A stretch of DNA of 33,479 nt from an uncultured Muribaculaceae bacterium (lineage in GTDB: Bacteria > Bacteroidota > Bacteroidia > Bacteroidales > Muribaculaceae), in NCBI GenBank assembly GCA_910584665.1, contig CAJUBL010000035.1, forward strand, positions 1-33,479, written 5' to 3'. The notes under the pieces were generated by a model. It saw only the letters and a program-made list of their open reading frames with translations, was not told the DNA's origin and made no database searches. This document shows positions 6,080 through 14,784 of the stretch, piece after piece (within the stretch, counting starts at the first letter, position 1; every line of letters begins with the position of its first letter). The position numbers and the translations under genes are program-made.

Positions 6080-7531
6080 TTGAAACACTCTCCCGTTTTT
6101 ACTGTTCGCAGAATGCCGCTTGGCGTGGCCCTGATTCCGGTTATCATTTTATTACTTGCACTTATATCGCTTATCGCTGTAAAAGGACCCGATTCTGTCC
6201 AGGAGTGGAGTTCACATATTCTGCTCGGTGCGGCTACCGTCTCATGCCTTATTGCCGTAATTGGATACAGACGGCCTTTCAAGGCCCTTAAAATCGGGAT
6301 GCTGAAAAGTTTTAAACAGATAATACCCTCATTTCCCGTTCTGTTACTTATCGGAGCGGTCTCAGCCACATGGATGCTTAGCGGAACTGTTCCGATGCTG
6401 ATAGACTATGGACTTAAACTGCTGAATCCGACTATGTTTCTTTTTGTCACATGCGCCACCTGTGCTGTAATCTCAGTACTGACAGGCAGCTCATGGACAA
6501 CCATTGCCACCATCGGGGTTGCTTTTATGGGCATAGGAACCGTAATGGGTTACAGCGACGGCTGGATCGCAGGTGCTATAATATCAGGCGCTTACTTCGG
6601 AGACAAGGTATCTCCGCTAAGCGACACCACAGTACTTGCATCGTCATCGACCGGCGTGAGACTTTTTACACACATACGGTATCTCATGATCACATCAGTA
6701 CCGGCTATGTCCCTGGCACTCATAGCATTCGCTGTTGCAGGATTTACAACAACACTCACCGACAGCGCCAGCGCCACAGAAATCGAACAGGCACTGGAAT
6801 CGACTTTCAATCTCACACCATGGCTACTGATGATTCCGGCACTCACGGTAACTGCGATATTCATGCGCTTCAACACCAATATTGTTCTGATGGTCAGCGC
6901 GCTGGCCGGACTGGCCGGTGTATACGTATTTCAGCCCGGCATCATTGACCGATTAATTGAAGATGGACATTCCATGTCAGGACTCGGATTTACAATGCTG
7001 TTTACCGACACCGCTGTCTCTACTGGCAGTGAGATTCTTGACCCGCTTGTCGCCACAGGCGGTATGGCAGGCATGTTGCCGACTGTCAGACTTGTAGCTG
7101 CCGCAATGGTGTTTGGCGGCGCTCTGATGGGAACAGGAATGCTGTCGGTTATTACCGAAACGTTCACAAGAAAGCTCGATAGCCCGAGGCTCATAGTCGG
7201 TGCGACAGTCGGCAGCGGACTGTTTCTCAACAGCTGTACGGCCGACCAGTACCTGTCAATCATCATAGGCGGAAATCTATACCGCAGAATATACAACCGC
7301 AACCGCCTGGAAAGCCGCCTGCTGAGCCGCTCGCTGGAAGACTCCGTATCAGTCACATCGGTACTGATCCCATGGAACTCATGTGGCGTGACACAGTCAG
7401 CCGTTCTCGGCGTCTCCACGCTCGTATACCTTCCCTACTGCTTCTTCAACATACTCAGTCCTCTGATGTCGCTGACAATGGCATGGACGGGCTACCGTAT
7501 CAGGCGTCTGACACGCGCCGCCTGTGAGTGA
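6080..7531 (+). CDS. nhaC: NhaC-family Na+/H+ antiporter
   Basis: A 483-aa inner-membrane protein with about a dozen hydrophobic helices. Signature segments of the NhaC family are TGSSWTTIATIGVAFMGIG (about 137-155), GAYFGDKVSPLSDTT (about 170-184) and LIPWNSCGVTQSAVLG near residue 435. Members exchange sodium for protons, some with organic acids. Two starts are possible: TTG 6080, used here because it keeps the basic RRMP just before the first helix as in relatives, or ATG 6113, which would give 472 aa. Its promoter is at 6033-6040. It is monocistronic and ends in a shared hairpin at 7575-7604, facing the convergent DNRLRE-protein gene. The exact ion or substrate cannot be told from sequence. 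Confidence 0.9.
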   Translation: MKHSPVFTVRRMPLGVALIPVIILLLALISLIAVKGPDSVQEWSSHILLGAATVSCLIAVIGYRRPFKALKIGMLKSFKQIIPSFPVLLLIGAVSATWMLSGTVPMLIDYGLKLLNPTMFLFVTCATCAVISVLTGSSWTTIATIGVAFMGIGTVMGYSDGWIAGAIISGAYFGDKVSPLSDTTVLASSSTGVRLFTHIRYLMITSVPAMSLALIAFAVAGFTTTLTDSASATEIEQALESTFNLTPWLLMIPALTVTAIFMRFNTNIVLMVSALAGLAGVYVFQPGIIDRLIEDGHSMSGLGFTMLFTDTAVSTGSEILDPLVATGGMAGMLPTVRLVAAAMVFGGALMGTGMLSVITETFTRKLDSPRLIVGATVGSGLFLNSCTADQYLSIIIGGNLYRRIYNRNRLESRLLSRSLEDSVSVTSVLIPWNSCGVTQSAVLGVSTLVYLPYCFFNILSPLMSLTMAWTGYRIRRLTRAACE

Positions 7532-7574
7532 TAACAACCTATGACATATTGCTAACCCTCTATAAAACACAAGC

Positions 7575-7604
7575 GCGGCTGTCTCACATCCCGGAGACAG
7601 CCGC
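7575..7604. terminator. Bidirectional hairpin between convergent genes
   Basis: Arms GCGGCTGTCTC (7575-7585) and GAGACAGCCGC (7594-7604) are a perfect 11-base stem with an 8-base loop, centred between the antiporter stop (plus) and the DNRLRE-protein stop (minus). There is no long T-tract on either side, but the position fits a shared transcription end. Confidence 0.65.
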
Positions 7605-7631
7605 ACTGGTATGCAGCATGAATATATCAGA

Positions 7632-9098
7632 TCAGCGTATCAGGATCTTAGTGGCCTTGTTGCCCTGACGCCTGATGTAAAGACCTGAGGTCGGATTTTC
7701 CACACGCATGCCCTGAAGATTGTAGTACTCGACAGGAGCATCATCATCAACAACAATATCATCAACACCTGTTCCGATATTCTTTCTGGTATAAGTGATG
7801 TAAAGACATGGCTTAAGATCTTCAGCCTTGAATGTGAACGGATTGGCCGCATCTGTCTTGGTGTTCTCTATATCACCGGTCTCCCTGGTAGCGATACGCA
7901 TCGATTCATTGTGAAGGTTCTTTTTGGATATAAGTATATTCAGATCAGCAGGATTAGCTTTCAGATAATCAGTAAGATCAATGTAATTGGTCCAGGCTTC
8001 GGCTTTTCTGTAGGTCTCGCTGATGCCGCCGTCTCCCAACGATTTGGTTCCCTGGCCGTTGATGCTGAACTCTGCTATCGGCTCGGAAGCAAGTGCCTCT
8101 TTCACATTATTCTCTTCTGTGTTCCATATAGCATTGGCCTCGTCAAAGGTCGACGGGTATCTGTAAATACTCATCGCACGGTCACCCTTGTTCTGGACAC
8201 AGACGAGACGGAGACGGGCCGATGTAACCTCATGAGTCCCATCGACAATCTCAGACGGTAACCTGAAACTCATAAGACCATAGAACTGATTAGTAAGTTC
8301 GGTTTCACTGCCTTGCTTTTTTATTTCCATATTTCCGTCACTGCCATGCTTTACGGTGTTGCCGGCACGGACAAATGTATCGGCAACCGGCTCGAGAACA
8401 TCATTGCCGGTCTCGGAATCCACCTCGAATGTCACAACGAGCTGCGGTCTTATATCCTCGGCCTTAAGTGTGAATGAGATCTCATTTTTGGAATTGACCA
8501 CATCATTTGTCTCGTGAGTAAAGAAACAGTTCTGGTTTGTCTTTTTGCCGCGTTCCTGATAGAGCACGAAGTTGACACGCCTGTCATTGACAGTCTTAGT
8601 CTTTACATACGGTGTAACATCAATATAGTTGGTCCAGGCCTCGGCGTTACACTTATCTTCCGTTATACCGACATCCCCCGAAACAGATTTATTCCACTGA
8701 CATGCCGGAGTGAATGTCGCAAGAGGGGCCTGATCAAACAACGGAGTGATGTACTCAGACTCAGTCCCCCAGGTTGTCTTATCAGCGAAGTCGTTGCCAT
8801 AGCCATGTACAATCATCGGAGCACCTTTATAACGTTCGGTTACGATACGCAGAGTCGCTGTCCGGACTTTCATTCCCTCCGGCAACTGATATTCAAAACC
8901 ATACAATGCTATGAACTGATTGGTCTCGTCGGGATTGTTTGTCTCGACATAGCCGTTGGCATGGTTGAAACTCCATGTAGCATTATTCGTACGAACCCAT
9001 GTAGTTGCGACACCGTCAAACGTAGTAGAAGCTGACTCCTGAGCCGAGGCACATAATGACAGTAACGCTGTAGCGAATGCGAGTAGTGATTTCTTCAT
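7632..9098 (-). CDS. Secreted protein with two DNRLRE/CBM-like domains and a sorting tail
   Basis: A 488-aa protein with a cleavable signal peptide (MKKSLLAFATALLSLCASAQ). Two homologous beta-sandwich modules follow, at about residues 25-225 and 230-440. Each starts near a VATTWVRTNN- or VADTFVRAGN-like strand and has the conserved phrases ...TNQF(I/Y)ALYGF or GLMSFRLP, then the marker AEAWTNYID(V/L)T. This is the DNRLRE/CBM96-like pattern seen in surface proteins that bind or decorate carbohydrate. The C-terminus (EYYNLQGMRV... ending SGLYIRRQGNKATKILIR) resembles the type IX secretion A-type sorting domain common in this order. The ligand is unknown. A weak upstream TATATTTA (9194-9201, minus) may be its promoter. 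No catalytic residues are apparent. Confidence 0.75.
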   Translation of the reverse strand: MKKSLLAFATALLSLCASAQESASTTFDGVATTWVRTNNATWSFNHANGYVETNNPDETNQFIALYGFEYQLPEGMKVRTATLRIVTERYKGAPMIVHGYGNDFADKTTWGTESEYITPLFDQAPLATFTPACQWNKSVSGDVGITEDKCNAEAWTNYIDVTPYVKTKTVNDRRVNFVLYQERGKKTNQNCFFTHETNDVVNSKNEISFTLKAEDIRPQLVVTFEVDSETGNDVLEPVADTFVRAGNTVKHGSDGNMEIKKQGSETELTNQFYGLMSFRLPSEIVDGTHEVTSARLRLVCVQNKGDRAMSIYRYPSTFDEANAIWNTEENNVKEALASEPIAEFSINGQGTKSLGDGGISETYRKAEAWTNYIDLTDYLKANPADLNILISKKNLHNESMRIATRETGDIENTKTDAANPFTFKAEDLKPCLYITYTRKNIGTGVDDIVVDDDAPVEYYNLQGMRVENPTSGLYIRRQGNKATKILIR

Positions 9099-9338
9099 AT
9101 AATAAGTGTTTAGACTGTTTGTTACCGTTATACGCGCGCTATTATATCAATACTCACTGCAACCATGTGTCTTAACCTTATTTAACGTATATATAAATAT
9201 ATTTTTTAAGTATATTCAGAACAAGCCCGAAATCAGGCATTGATCTGAGTGCGACAAAAAAATGCTATAAAAGACCACGTTTAGCGAAAAAATTGTAATT
9301 TTTTTTCTTTTTTTATTGGCCGGTAACAAATTTTGATA

Positions 9339-9346
9339 TACCTTTG
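9339..9346 (+). promoter_or_regulatory. -7 promoter element of the Cys-rich lipoprotein gene
   Basis: TACCTTTG matches TAnnTTTG, and a partial -33 (ATTG at 9315-9318) sits 20 bases upstream. The leader would be about 45 bases before ATG 9397 and is AT-rich. The rest of 9099-9338 is AT-rich, with no gene. Confidence 0.65.
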
Positions 9347-9396
9347 TGGCGTTTTTGAAGCACAAAATATTGTTTTAATTTTTAATTATTACGGAA

Positions 9397-9615
9397 ATGA
9401 AGAAATTTATTTATTCTTTCGCTGTAATCGCCGCTCTCGGCCTTGTTGCTTGTGGTGGTTCTAAGGCTACTGAAGAGGCTCCCGCTGAGGAGGTTGAGGC
9501 TGTTGAGGTAGAGGCTGTTGTAGCTGCTCCCGCTGACAGCTGCTGCAAGAGCGACAGCTGTTGCCAGGCCGACAGCTGCCAGGCTCCCGTTGAAGCTCCT
9601 GCTGCTGAGGCTTAA
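9397..9615 (+). CDS. Small Cys-rich lipoprotein
   Basis: A 72-aa lipoprotein. The signal peptide ends in the lipobox LVAC with Cys19 as the lipid anchor, followed by GGSKATEEAP. The mature protein is low-complexity: an Ala/Glu/Val segment (about 25-46), then a cysteine cluster DSCCKSDSCCQADSCQ (47-62) with five cysteines in DSCC-type repeats, then PVEAPAAEA. No fold is expected; the clustered cysteines suggest metal binding, disulfide linkage or redox buffering at the membrane, which is inference. It has its own promoter and a strong terminator with T-tract, so it is a stand-alone and probably well-expressed gene. Its AE-rich DNA repeats could be prone to slippage. Annotated homologues are simply hypothetical. 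Confidence 0.85.
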   Translation: MKKFIYSFAVIAALGLVACGGSKATEEAPAEEVEAVEVEAVVAAPADSCCKSDSCCQADSCQAPVEAPAAEA

Positions 9616-9650
9616 TCGCTGACAATATACAGCGTCAATAGCAACTGATA

Positions 9651-9690
9651 AAAGTCGATGGTATCACGGATGTGTGATATTGTCGATTTT
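9651..9690 (+). terminator. Intrinsic terminator after the Cys-rich lipoprotein
   Basis: The arms 9651-9667 and 9674-9690 pair over 17 positions, some of them G-T wobbles, around a 6-base loop, and are followed by a T-rich stretch (TTTTTGTTTTA). This is a classic rho-independent end for the small lipoprotein transcript. Confidence 0.75.
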
Positions 9691-9727
9691 TGTTTTATAC
9701 AGGATAAAAAATTTGATAAATAATCAC

Positions 9728-9735
9728 TACCTTTG
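9728..9735 (+). promoter_or_regulatory. -7 promoter element of the AspT/YidE-type transporter
   Basis: TACCTTTG is an exact TAnnTTTG match, about 70 bases before the ATG at 9807. An upstream TTTG exists at 9712-9715 but at the wrong spacing (12 bases). Confidence 0.6.
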
Positions 9736-9806
9736 CATCATTGTTTTAGGAACAGGTACAGGACGAGAATCCCACACCACAATATCATATTAAGAGTACG
9801 TCTCGT

Positions 9807-11471
9807 ATGGATTTCATAGTCAATCTTTTAGGCCCAGGCAACACAGCTCTCGCAAACACGTTGATACTATACTCGTTTGTAATAGCAGCGGGTATATTCA
9901 TAGGTAAGCTGAAGATCTGCGGTATCTCGCTCGGCGTCACATTCGTGCTTTTTGTTGGCATTATCATGGGACAGCTGGGATACATCGTTGACAGCGACGT
10001 GCTTAAGTTTGTACGCGAATTTGGATTGATTATTTTCATATTTGCCATAGGTCTGCAGGTCGGACCAGGATTCTTTTCAGCATTCAAAACCGGAGGTGTA
10101 AGACTTAATATGCTGGCAATGCTTGGAGTCGCTCTCAATGTACTGGTAGCAGTGGGAATATATCTGTGGCAGAGCGGAAATACGTCAATGAACGTCATTG
10201 TCGGCATCATGTCGGGCGCGGTCACAAATACTCCGGGTCTTGCCGCTGCCCAGCAGACAGTCAGCGACCCCGATGCAGTGAACACAATGTCAATGGGTTA
10301 TGCCGCCGCTTATCCTCTCGGTGTTGTAGGGATTATACTGTCGATGCTGCTGATCAGGAAATTTTTCAAGATAAAGGTTGACAACGAAATACGTGAGATC
10401 GAGGAAGACCGTGAGAAAAGTCTGCTGAAACCGCTTATTGTCACATTCAAAGTAAGCAACAAACTCATAGAAGGCAAGGATCTGGCGGAACTACACGACA
10501 TAATACAGTGTAACTTTGTGGTTTCAAGACTGATGAAGACCGATGGCCGCTTAGTCATTCCGGTATCTACCACCCCGCTTAACCAGGGAGACCTGATGAG
10601 AATCGTACTGTCGTCTCAGGACAAGCACCGATTCAAAGCCATGATCGGACCCGAAGTTTCAATGGACTGGGAGACAGAATCCTCCAATGCTACGGGCGAT
10701 GTAGTATCCAGACGTATCGTGATAACTAAGAGCGAATATAACGGTGTGGCATTAGGTTCGTTACGGCTCCACAACGGTTACAACCTTAACGCCACGCGTG
10801 TGAACCGTGCAGGCGTTGACCTTCTGGCATCGGCAGGTCTGAGACTGCAGATGGGAGACAGAATAACTGTTGTAGGTAAACTGGACGATATCAACAGGTT
10901 GGCCGATAAAATGGGCAACTCGATGAAACGTCTCAATCAACCGAATCTCATCACAATATTTATCGGCATCATGTTCGGTATCATACTCGGCTCCATAAAC
11001 TTAGGATTCGACCTGAAGTTGGGCCTGGCAGGCGGACCGCTCGTGGTCGCCATACTGCTGAGCCGCTTCGGATATAAATTCAGACTGGTAACATACACCT
11101 CGTCGTCAGCATCACTGATGCTCAGGGAGCTGGGTATCTGTCTGTTTCTGGCCTCGGTCGGAATAGCGGCAGGCGGGAATTTCTATGAGACAGTATTTAA
11201 TCCCACAGGAGCCCAGTGGGTACTCTGGGGATTCCTCATCACATTTATCCCGCTCATGATCGTAGGCATCATAGCACGTGGAGTATATAAAATCAACTAT
11301 CTGACAATCACCGGATTGCTATCAGGCGGATACACCGATCCGCCGGCGCTTGCCTATGCAGGCGGATCAACCGGCAGCGATACGCCCGCGGTAGCTTATT
11401 CTACGGTATACCCGTTGACAATGTTCCTGCGTGTTGTGGCAGCCCAGGTGCTGATACTTTGCACAATGTAG
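9807..11471 (+). CDS. AspT/YidE/YbjL-type putative antiporter (AAEx family)
   Basis: A 554-aa inner-membrane protein with the AAEx architecture: a first block of about five helices (1-180), two cytosolic TrkA-C/RCK_C-like domains (about 195-375), then a second helical block that repeats the first. Family marks are MSGAVTNTPGLAAAQQTV (about 135) and the matching second-half LLSGGYTDPPALAYAGG (about 506-522). The founding member AspT exchanges aspartate for alanine; bacterial YidE/YbjL relatives have no agreed substrate, so putative transporter is the safe name. It is monocistronic, with promoter at 9728-9735. The 180 bases after it (11472-11652) hold no gene and only a weak CAGACAT/ATGTCTG inverted repeat. 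Confidence 0.88.
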   Translation: MDFIVNLLGPGNTALANTLILYSFVIAAGIFIGKLKICGISLGVTFVLFVGIIMGQLGYIVDSDVLKFVREFGLIIFIFAIGLQVGPGFFSAFKTGGVRLNMLAMLGVALNVLVAVGIYLWQSGNTSMNVIVGIMSGAVTNTPGLAAAQQTVSDPDAVNTMSMGYAAAYPLGVVGIILSMLLIRKFFKIKVDNEIREIEEDREKSLLKPLIVTFKVSNKLIEGKDLAELHDIIQCNFVVSRLMKTDGRLVIPVSTTPLNQGDLMRIVLSSQDKHRFKAMIGPEVSMDWETESSNATGDVVSRRIVITKSEYNGVALGSLRLHNGYNLNATRVNRAGVDLLASAGLRLQMGDRITVVGKLDDINRLADKMGNSMKRLNQPNLITIFIGIMFGIILGSINLGFDLKLGLAGGPLVVAILLSRFGYKFRLVTYTSSSASLMLRELGICLFLASVGIAAGGNFYETVFNPTGAQWVLWGFLITFIPLMIVGIIARGVYKINYLTITGLLSGGYTDPPALAYAGGSTGSDTPAVAYSTVYPLTMFLRVVAAQVLILCTM

Positions 11472-11652
11472 ACAGATCGCCATACACAGGATCAGACAGA
11501 TTGCTCATATCAAAAAATAAACTCAGACATTCATCCCTGGCGATAATATGTCTGATATCGTCTCCATTAGGCATTAGCCATTACTGTCATTCCCGCAATA
11601 TCGGACTGAAAGAATCTGAGCAATAAATCTGTAGGGTTTACGTTTTAATTGT

Positions 11653-14508
11653 GTGAAAGCTAACCGGCGTTACAACAGATGTTTTGTAGGGATCTTCATA
11701 TTAATGGGGATGCTTATATTACTCTCGTCATGTTCAGCCAGAAAGAATACGACCGCAAACCGTAACTATCAGGCTTTTATCACCCGTTACAACATTCATT
11801 ATAACGGTGATACCCACTACAGGGAGACATTGCAGGAAATGGAATCCAAATATGAAGACGACTACACCCGCCTGCTGTTCACTCATCCGGCCGAAGCCCG
11901 CGGTGAGGAAAAGGTCCCACAACCTGTCGGAGATTTCACGCGTTCCATAGAAAAAGCACAGAAAGCCATACAGTTACGCTCTATAAAGAAGAAGCCGGCA
12001 CGTAAAGCCGGAAAGAGAAGTGATCCGACCTACAAGGCATGGATGAAGAGAGATGAATACAATCCGTTCCTTCACAACTCGTGGATGATGATGGGACGGT
12101 CTCAGTTTATGAACGGTGATTTCCCGGGTGCCGCCGCTACATTCTTCTATATATCGCGTCATTTTACATGGTTACCTTCCACAGTGACCGAAGCCAGATT
12201 ATGGCAGGCTCGCAGTTATCTGGCCATGGACTGGCTGTTCGAAGCCGAGAATATAATAACACGTATCAGACAGGATGAATTGACCGACAAGACATTACGG
12301 TCGCTATACTACTCGATCTATGCCGATTTTATGATACGGTCACATGACTACAGAGAAGCTATACCGTATCTTCAGGAGGCTGTAAAGCTCGCAAAAGGTC
12401 CGCAGAAAGTGAGACTCAACTTCCTGTTAGGCCAGGTAAGTTCACTTACCGGCGACAAAGCGCTGGCTTACAGGGCATTCGAAAAAGCCGGAAATTCATC
12501 AAACGCATCATATCGCACAAAATTCAATGCACGCATAAAGCAAAGCGAAGTATATACCGGAAGTGATATCGGGCCTGAAGTGAAAGCGCTGAAAAGAATG
12601 GTGCGTTATGACCGCAACAAAGAGTACCTCGATCAGGTATACTATGCCATAGGCAATCTATATCTATCCCGTAAAGATACTCTTAACGCTATAGTCAACT
12701 ACAAAATCGCAGCAGAGAAGTCCACACGCAACGGCATTGACAAGGCGATAAGCCAGGCAACACTTGGCGGTCTTTACTATGATCGCCGCGAATATGATCT
12801 TGCACAGCCGTGTTATTCGGAAGCCATACCTCAACTGCCTGATAATTACCCTGACTACAAAACATTAAAACGTCGTAGCGACATACTCGACGAACTGGCT
12901 GTATACTCACAGAATGTAACTCTGCAGGACTCTCTGCTCAGGCTGTCATTCATGACTCCTGAGGAACAGCTTGCTGTAATCGAAAAGATTATAGCCGAAC
13001 TTAAAAAAAAGGAAGCGGAGGAGGCTGAGGCAGCGGCCCGCGAAGAGTTTATGGCAGGCCAGTCTCAAGGGAACCTCCTGAATGACAAGGCCCCTACGAC
13101 ATTTTCAATGAACAGCGACGGATCATGGTACTTCTACAACCAGTCGACAGTGCAGGCCGGAAAGACCGAGTTCCAGCGTAAATGGGGAAACCGTAAACTT
13201 GAAGATGACTGGCGGAGGCGTAACAAGGCGGCATTCAGTTTTGACGAATTCGGAGATCATGCCGGAAACGATGAAAATGACACAGATAACAACGATATTG
13301 ATGACAACGAGGATACTATACCTGTTGATGAAGAGTCGTCAAAGCGTGAGAACGATCCTCACTACCCTGAATATTACCTGAAACAGATACCGGCAGATTC
13401 GTTAGCCAGAGCAATAAGCAATGATGTAATTCAGGAGGGCCTTTACAACATGGGGGTGATTCTCAAGGATAAAATGGAAGACTATGTGGCGGCACAGGAT
13501 GAGTTTGACAGGCTGCTGACCCGATATCCCGACAACATATACCGTCTTGACACTTATTTCAACCTATACCTTATGGCCGCACGCCAGGGAGATAAAACCA
13601 AGGCCGAGCATTACAGACAACTGATACTTCATGATTTTGCCGAATCACCACAGGGACTGGCATTGCAAGACCCCGATTATATAGAGAATCTGAGACAGAT
13701 GGACCGCCGTCAGGAGGCTATGTACGAGGCCGCATTCCAGGCATATATTGACAATGACAATGCTGCGGTCCACAGGGCTTACGAGGAAATGTCCGGACAA
13801 TTCTCAATGAGCGACCTCATGCCAAAATTCATGTTCCTGCACGCGCTGGCTTATGTCACCGACAAAGAACCGGTAAAGTTCAGGGAAGTACTTACCGCGT
13901 TACTTGAACGTTATCCGGAGGCTGATGTGGCGCCATATGCTTCGGCATGGCTCAAGGGCATGGCTCAGGGCCGTGAGTTACAGGCCGGTGACGGAGGTAA
14001 TCTACGCGGCATGCTATGGAATATTCACCTTGGCGGCGACTCGGTAGCGATAGCGGAGAATGCCGATGCATTGGAATTTGAACTCAATCCCGATGACAGT
14101 CAGTTGCTTGTACTGCTTTATCAGACTGATAAGATTTCACCCAATCAATTGTTATATGACATAGCCCGTCACAATTTCTATACATTCGCCATCAAGGATT
14201 TTGACATGGAGCAGATGAACTTCGGTCAACTTGGACTACTGATAGTGAGAGGATTTGACAATCTGAAAGAACTGAACTATTATCGTACACTTATGCAGGA
14301 CAATCCGGACCTGAACATCCCTCGTGGTGTTATTCCGGTAGTAATCAGTGAGAAAAACTTCGAGACCATGCTTAAACATGGCGCATCATTCGAACAATAC
14401 TTTGAGTTTGCCCGCGATAAGACCTATCGTGACACACAGGAGAAAGTACTTGATCCCGAAGTCTTTGGCCCGGCAGAGCCGTTGCCGGACTCCCCGGATC
14501 AAAAATAA
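11653..14508 (+). CDS. porW: Type IX secretion / gliding lipoprotein PorW (SprE)
   Basis: A 951-aa TPR-rich lipoprotein needed for the type IX secretion system of Bacteroidetes. It starts at GTG 11653: the basic MKANRRYNR and following hydrophobic stretch form a signal peptide ending in the lipobox (LSSC, Cys27), whereas the first in-frame ATG at 11704 would lose the basic part. Right after the anchor comes NYQAFITRYNIHYNGD, a marker of PorW/SprE. TPR-like helical repeats fill about 120-430, an acidic low-complexity linker lies near 535-560 (NDENDTDNNDIDDNED), and a second helical region follows to the end. The length fits SprE/PorW proteins. It is monocistronic, and it implies that the organism has a type IX system encoded elsewhere. 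Confidence 0.85.
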   Translation: MKANRRYNRCFVGIFILMGMLILLSSCSARKNTTANRNYQAFITRYNIHYNGDTHYRETLQEMESKYEDDYTRLLFTHPAEARGEEKVPQPVGDFTRSIEKAQKAIQLRSIKKKPARKAGKRSDPTYKAWMKRDEYNPFLHNSWMMMGRSQFMNGDFPGAAATFFYISRHFTWLPSTVTEARLWQARSYLAMDWLFEAENIITRIRQDELTDKTLRSLYYSIYADFMIRSHDYREAIPYLQEAVKLAKGPQKVRLNFLLGQVSSLTGDKALAYRAFEKAGNSSNASYRTKFNARIKQSEVYTGSDIGPEVKALKRMVRYDRNKEYLDQVYYAIGNLYLSRKDTLNAIVNYKIAAEKSTRNGIDKAISQATLGGLYYDRREYDLAQPCYSEAIPQLPDNYPDYKTLKRRSDILDELAVYSQNVTLQDSLLRLSFMTPEEQLAVIEKIIAELKKKEAEEAEAAAREEFMAGQSQGNLLNDKAPTTFSMNSDGSWYFYNQSTVQAGKTEFQRKWGNRKLEDDWRRRNKAAFSFDEFGDHAGNDENDTDNNDIDDNEDTIPVDEESSKRENDPHYPEYYLKQIPADSLARAISNDVIQEGLYNMGVILKDKMEDYVAAQDEFDRLLTRYPDNIYRLDTYFNLYLMAARQGDKTKAEHYRQLILHDFAESPQGLALQDPDYIENLRQMDRRQEAMYEAAFQAYIDNDNAAVHRAYEEMSGQFSMSDLMPKFMFLHALAYVTDKEPVKFREVLTALLERYPEADVAPYASAWLKGMAQGRELQAGDGGNLRGMLWNIHLGGDSVAIAENADALEFELNPDDSQLLVLLYQTDKISPNQLLYDIARHNFYTFAIKDFDMEQMNFGQLGLLIVRGFDNLKELNYYRTLMQDNPDLNIPRGVIPVVISEKNFETMLKHGASFEQYFEFARDKTYRDTQEKVLDPEVFGPAEPLPDSPDQK

Positions 14509-14519
14509 ACCGCATCTAT

Positions 14520-14615
14520 CCATCCGGCATGCGTGAATTAAAGCGCAGATTTCGCAGATTAAAAGAGAGGCCATCCGGCTGATTGGTTTAAAGCGCAGAT
14601 TGCGCAGAAAAGAAA
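14520..14615. repeat. Short repeated intergenic motifs (REP-like)
   Basis: TTAAAGCGCAGATTTCGCAGA and a close variant TTTAAAGCGCAGATTGCGCAG occur here, together with two CCATCCGGC words (about 14520 and 14569) whose complement recurs as GCCGGATGG at about 14761. Such short partly palindromic words in convergent intergenic DNA resemble extragenic repeats. No coding sequence is present. Confidence 0.4.
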
Positions 14616-14628
14616 TAAACCGCAAATT

Positions 14629-14707
14629 ACGCGAATTACGCAAATAATGCTGTTACGAAATTGGGATCATCCCGACAGTCGAACAGCATTATTTGCGTAA
14701 TTCGCGT
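14629..14707. terminator. Perfect 26-bp inverted repeat between porW and recA
   Basis: Arms 14629-14654 and 14682-14707 are exact reverse complements (core GAATTACGCAAATAATGCTG) around a 27-base loop. The hairpin lies between the convergent porW and recA genes. Read on the minus strand it is followed by a T-rich run (TTTATTTCTTTTC), so it should end the recA transcript; on the plus strand no T-tract follows. A stem this long and perfect is more than a terminator needs, so it may also be a repeat element. Confidence 0.65.
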
Positions 14708-14784
14708 TCATCGTTCCGCCTATTCTATACAGAACGCTTTCTATAGCTTTGAATTAGCCCGCCGGATGGTACATGCGTTTCAGG

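Noticed and set aside
6451..6948. 165-aa plus-strand ORF in another frame of the antiporter gene
   Set aside because: Composition is rich in Arg, His and Cys as expected for an off-frame reading of a hydrophobic protein.
11472..11652. Possible terminator or regulatory RNA between the transporter and porW
   Set aside because: Only a 7-base CAGACAT/ATGTCTG pairing was found, too weak to claim; no promoter was evident.
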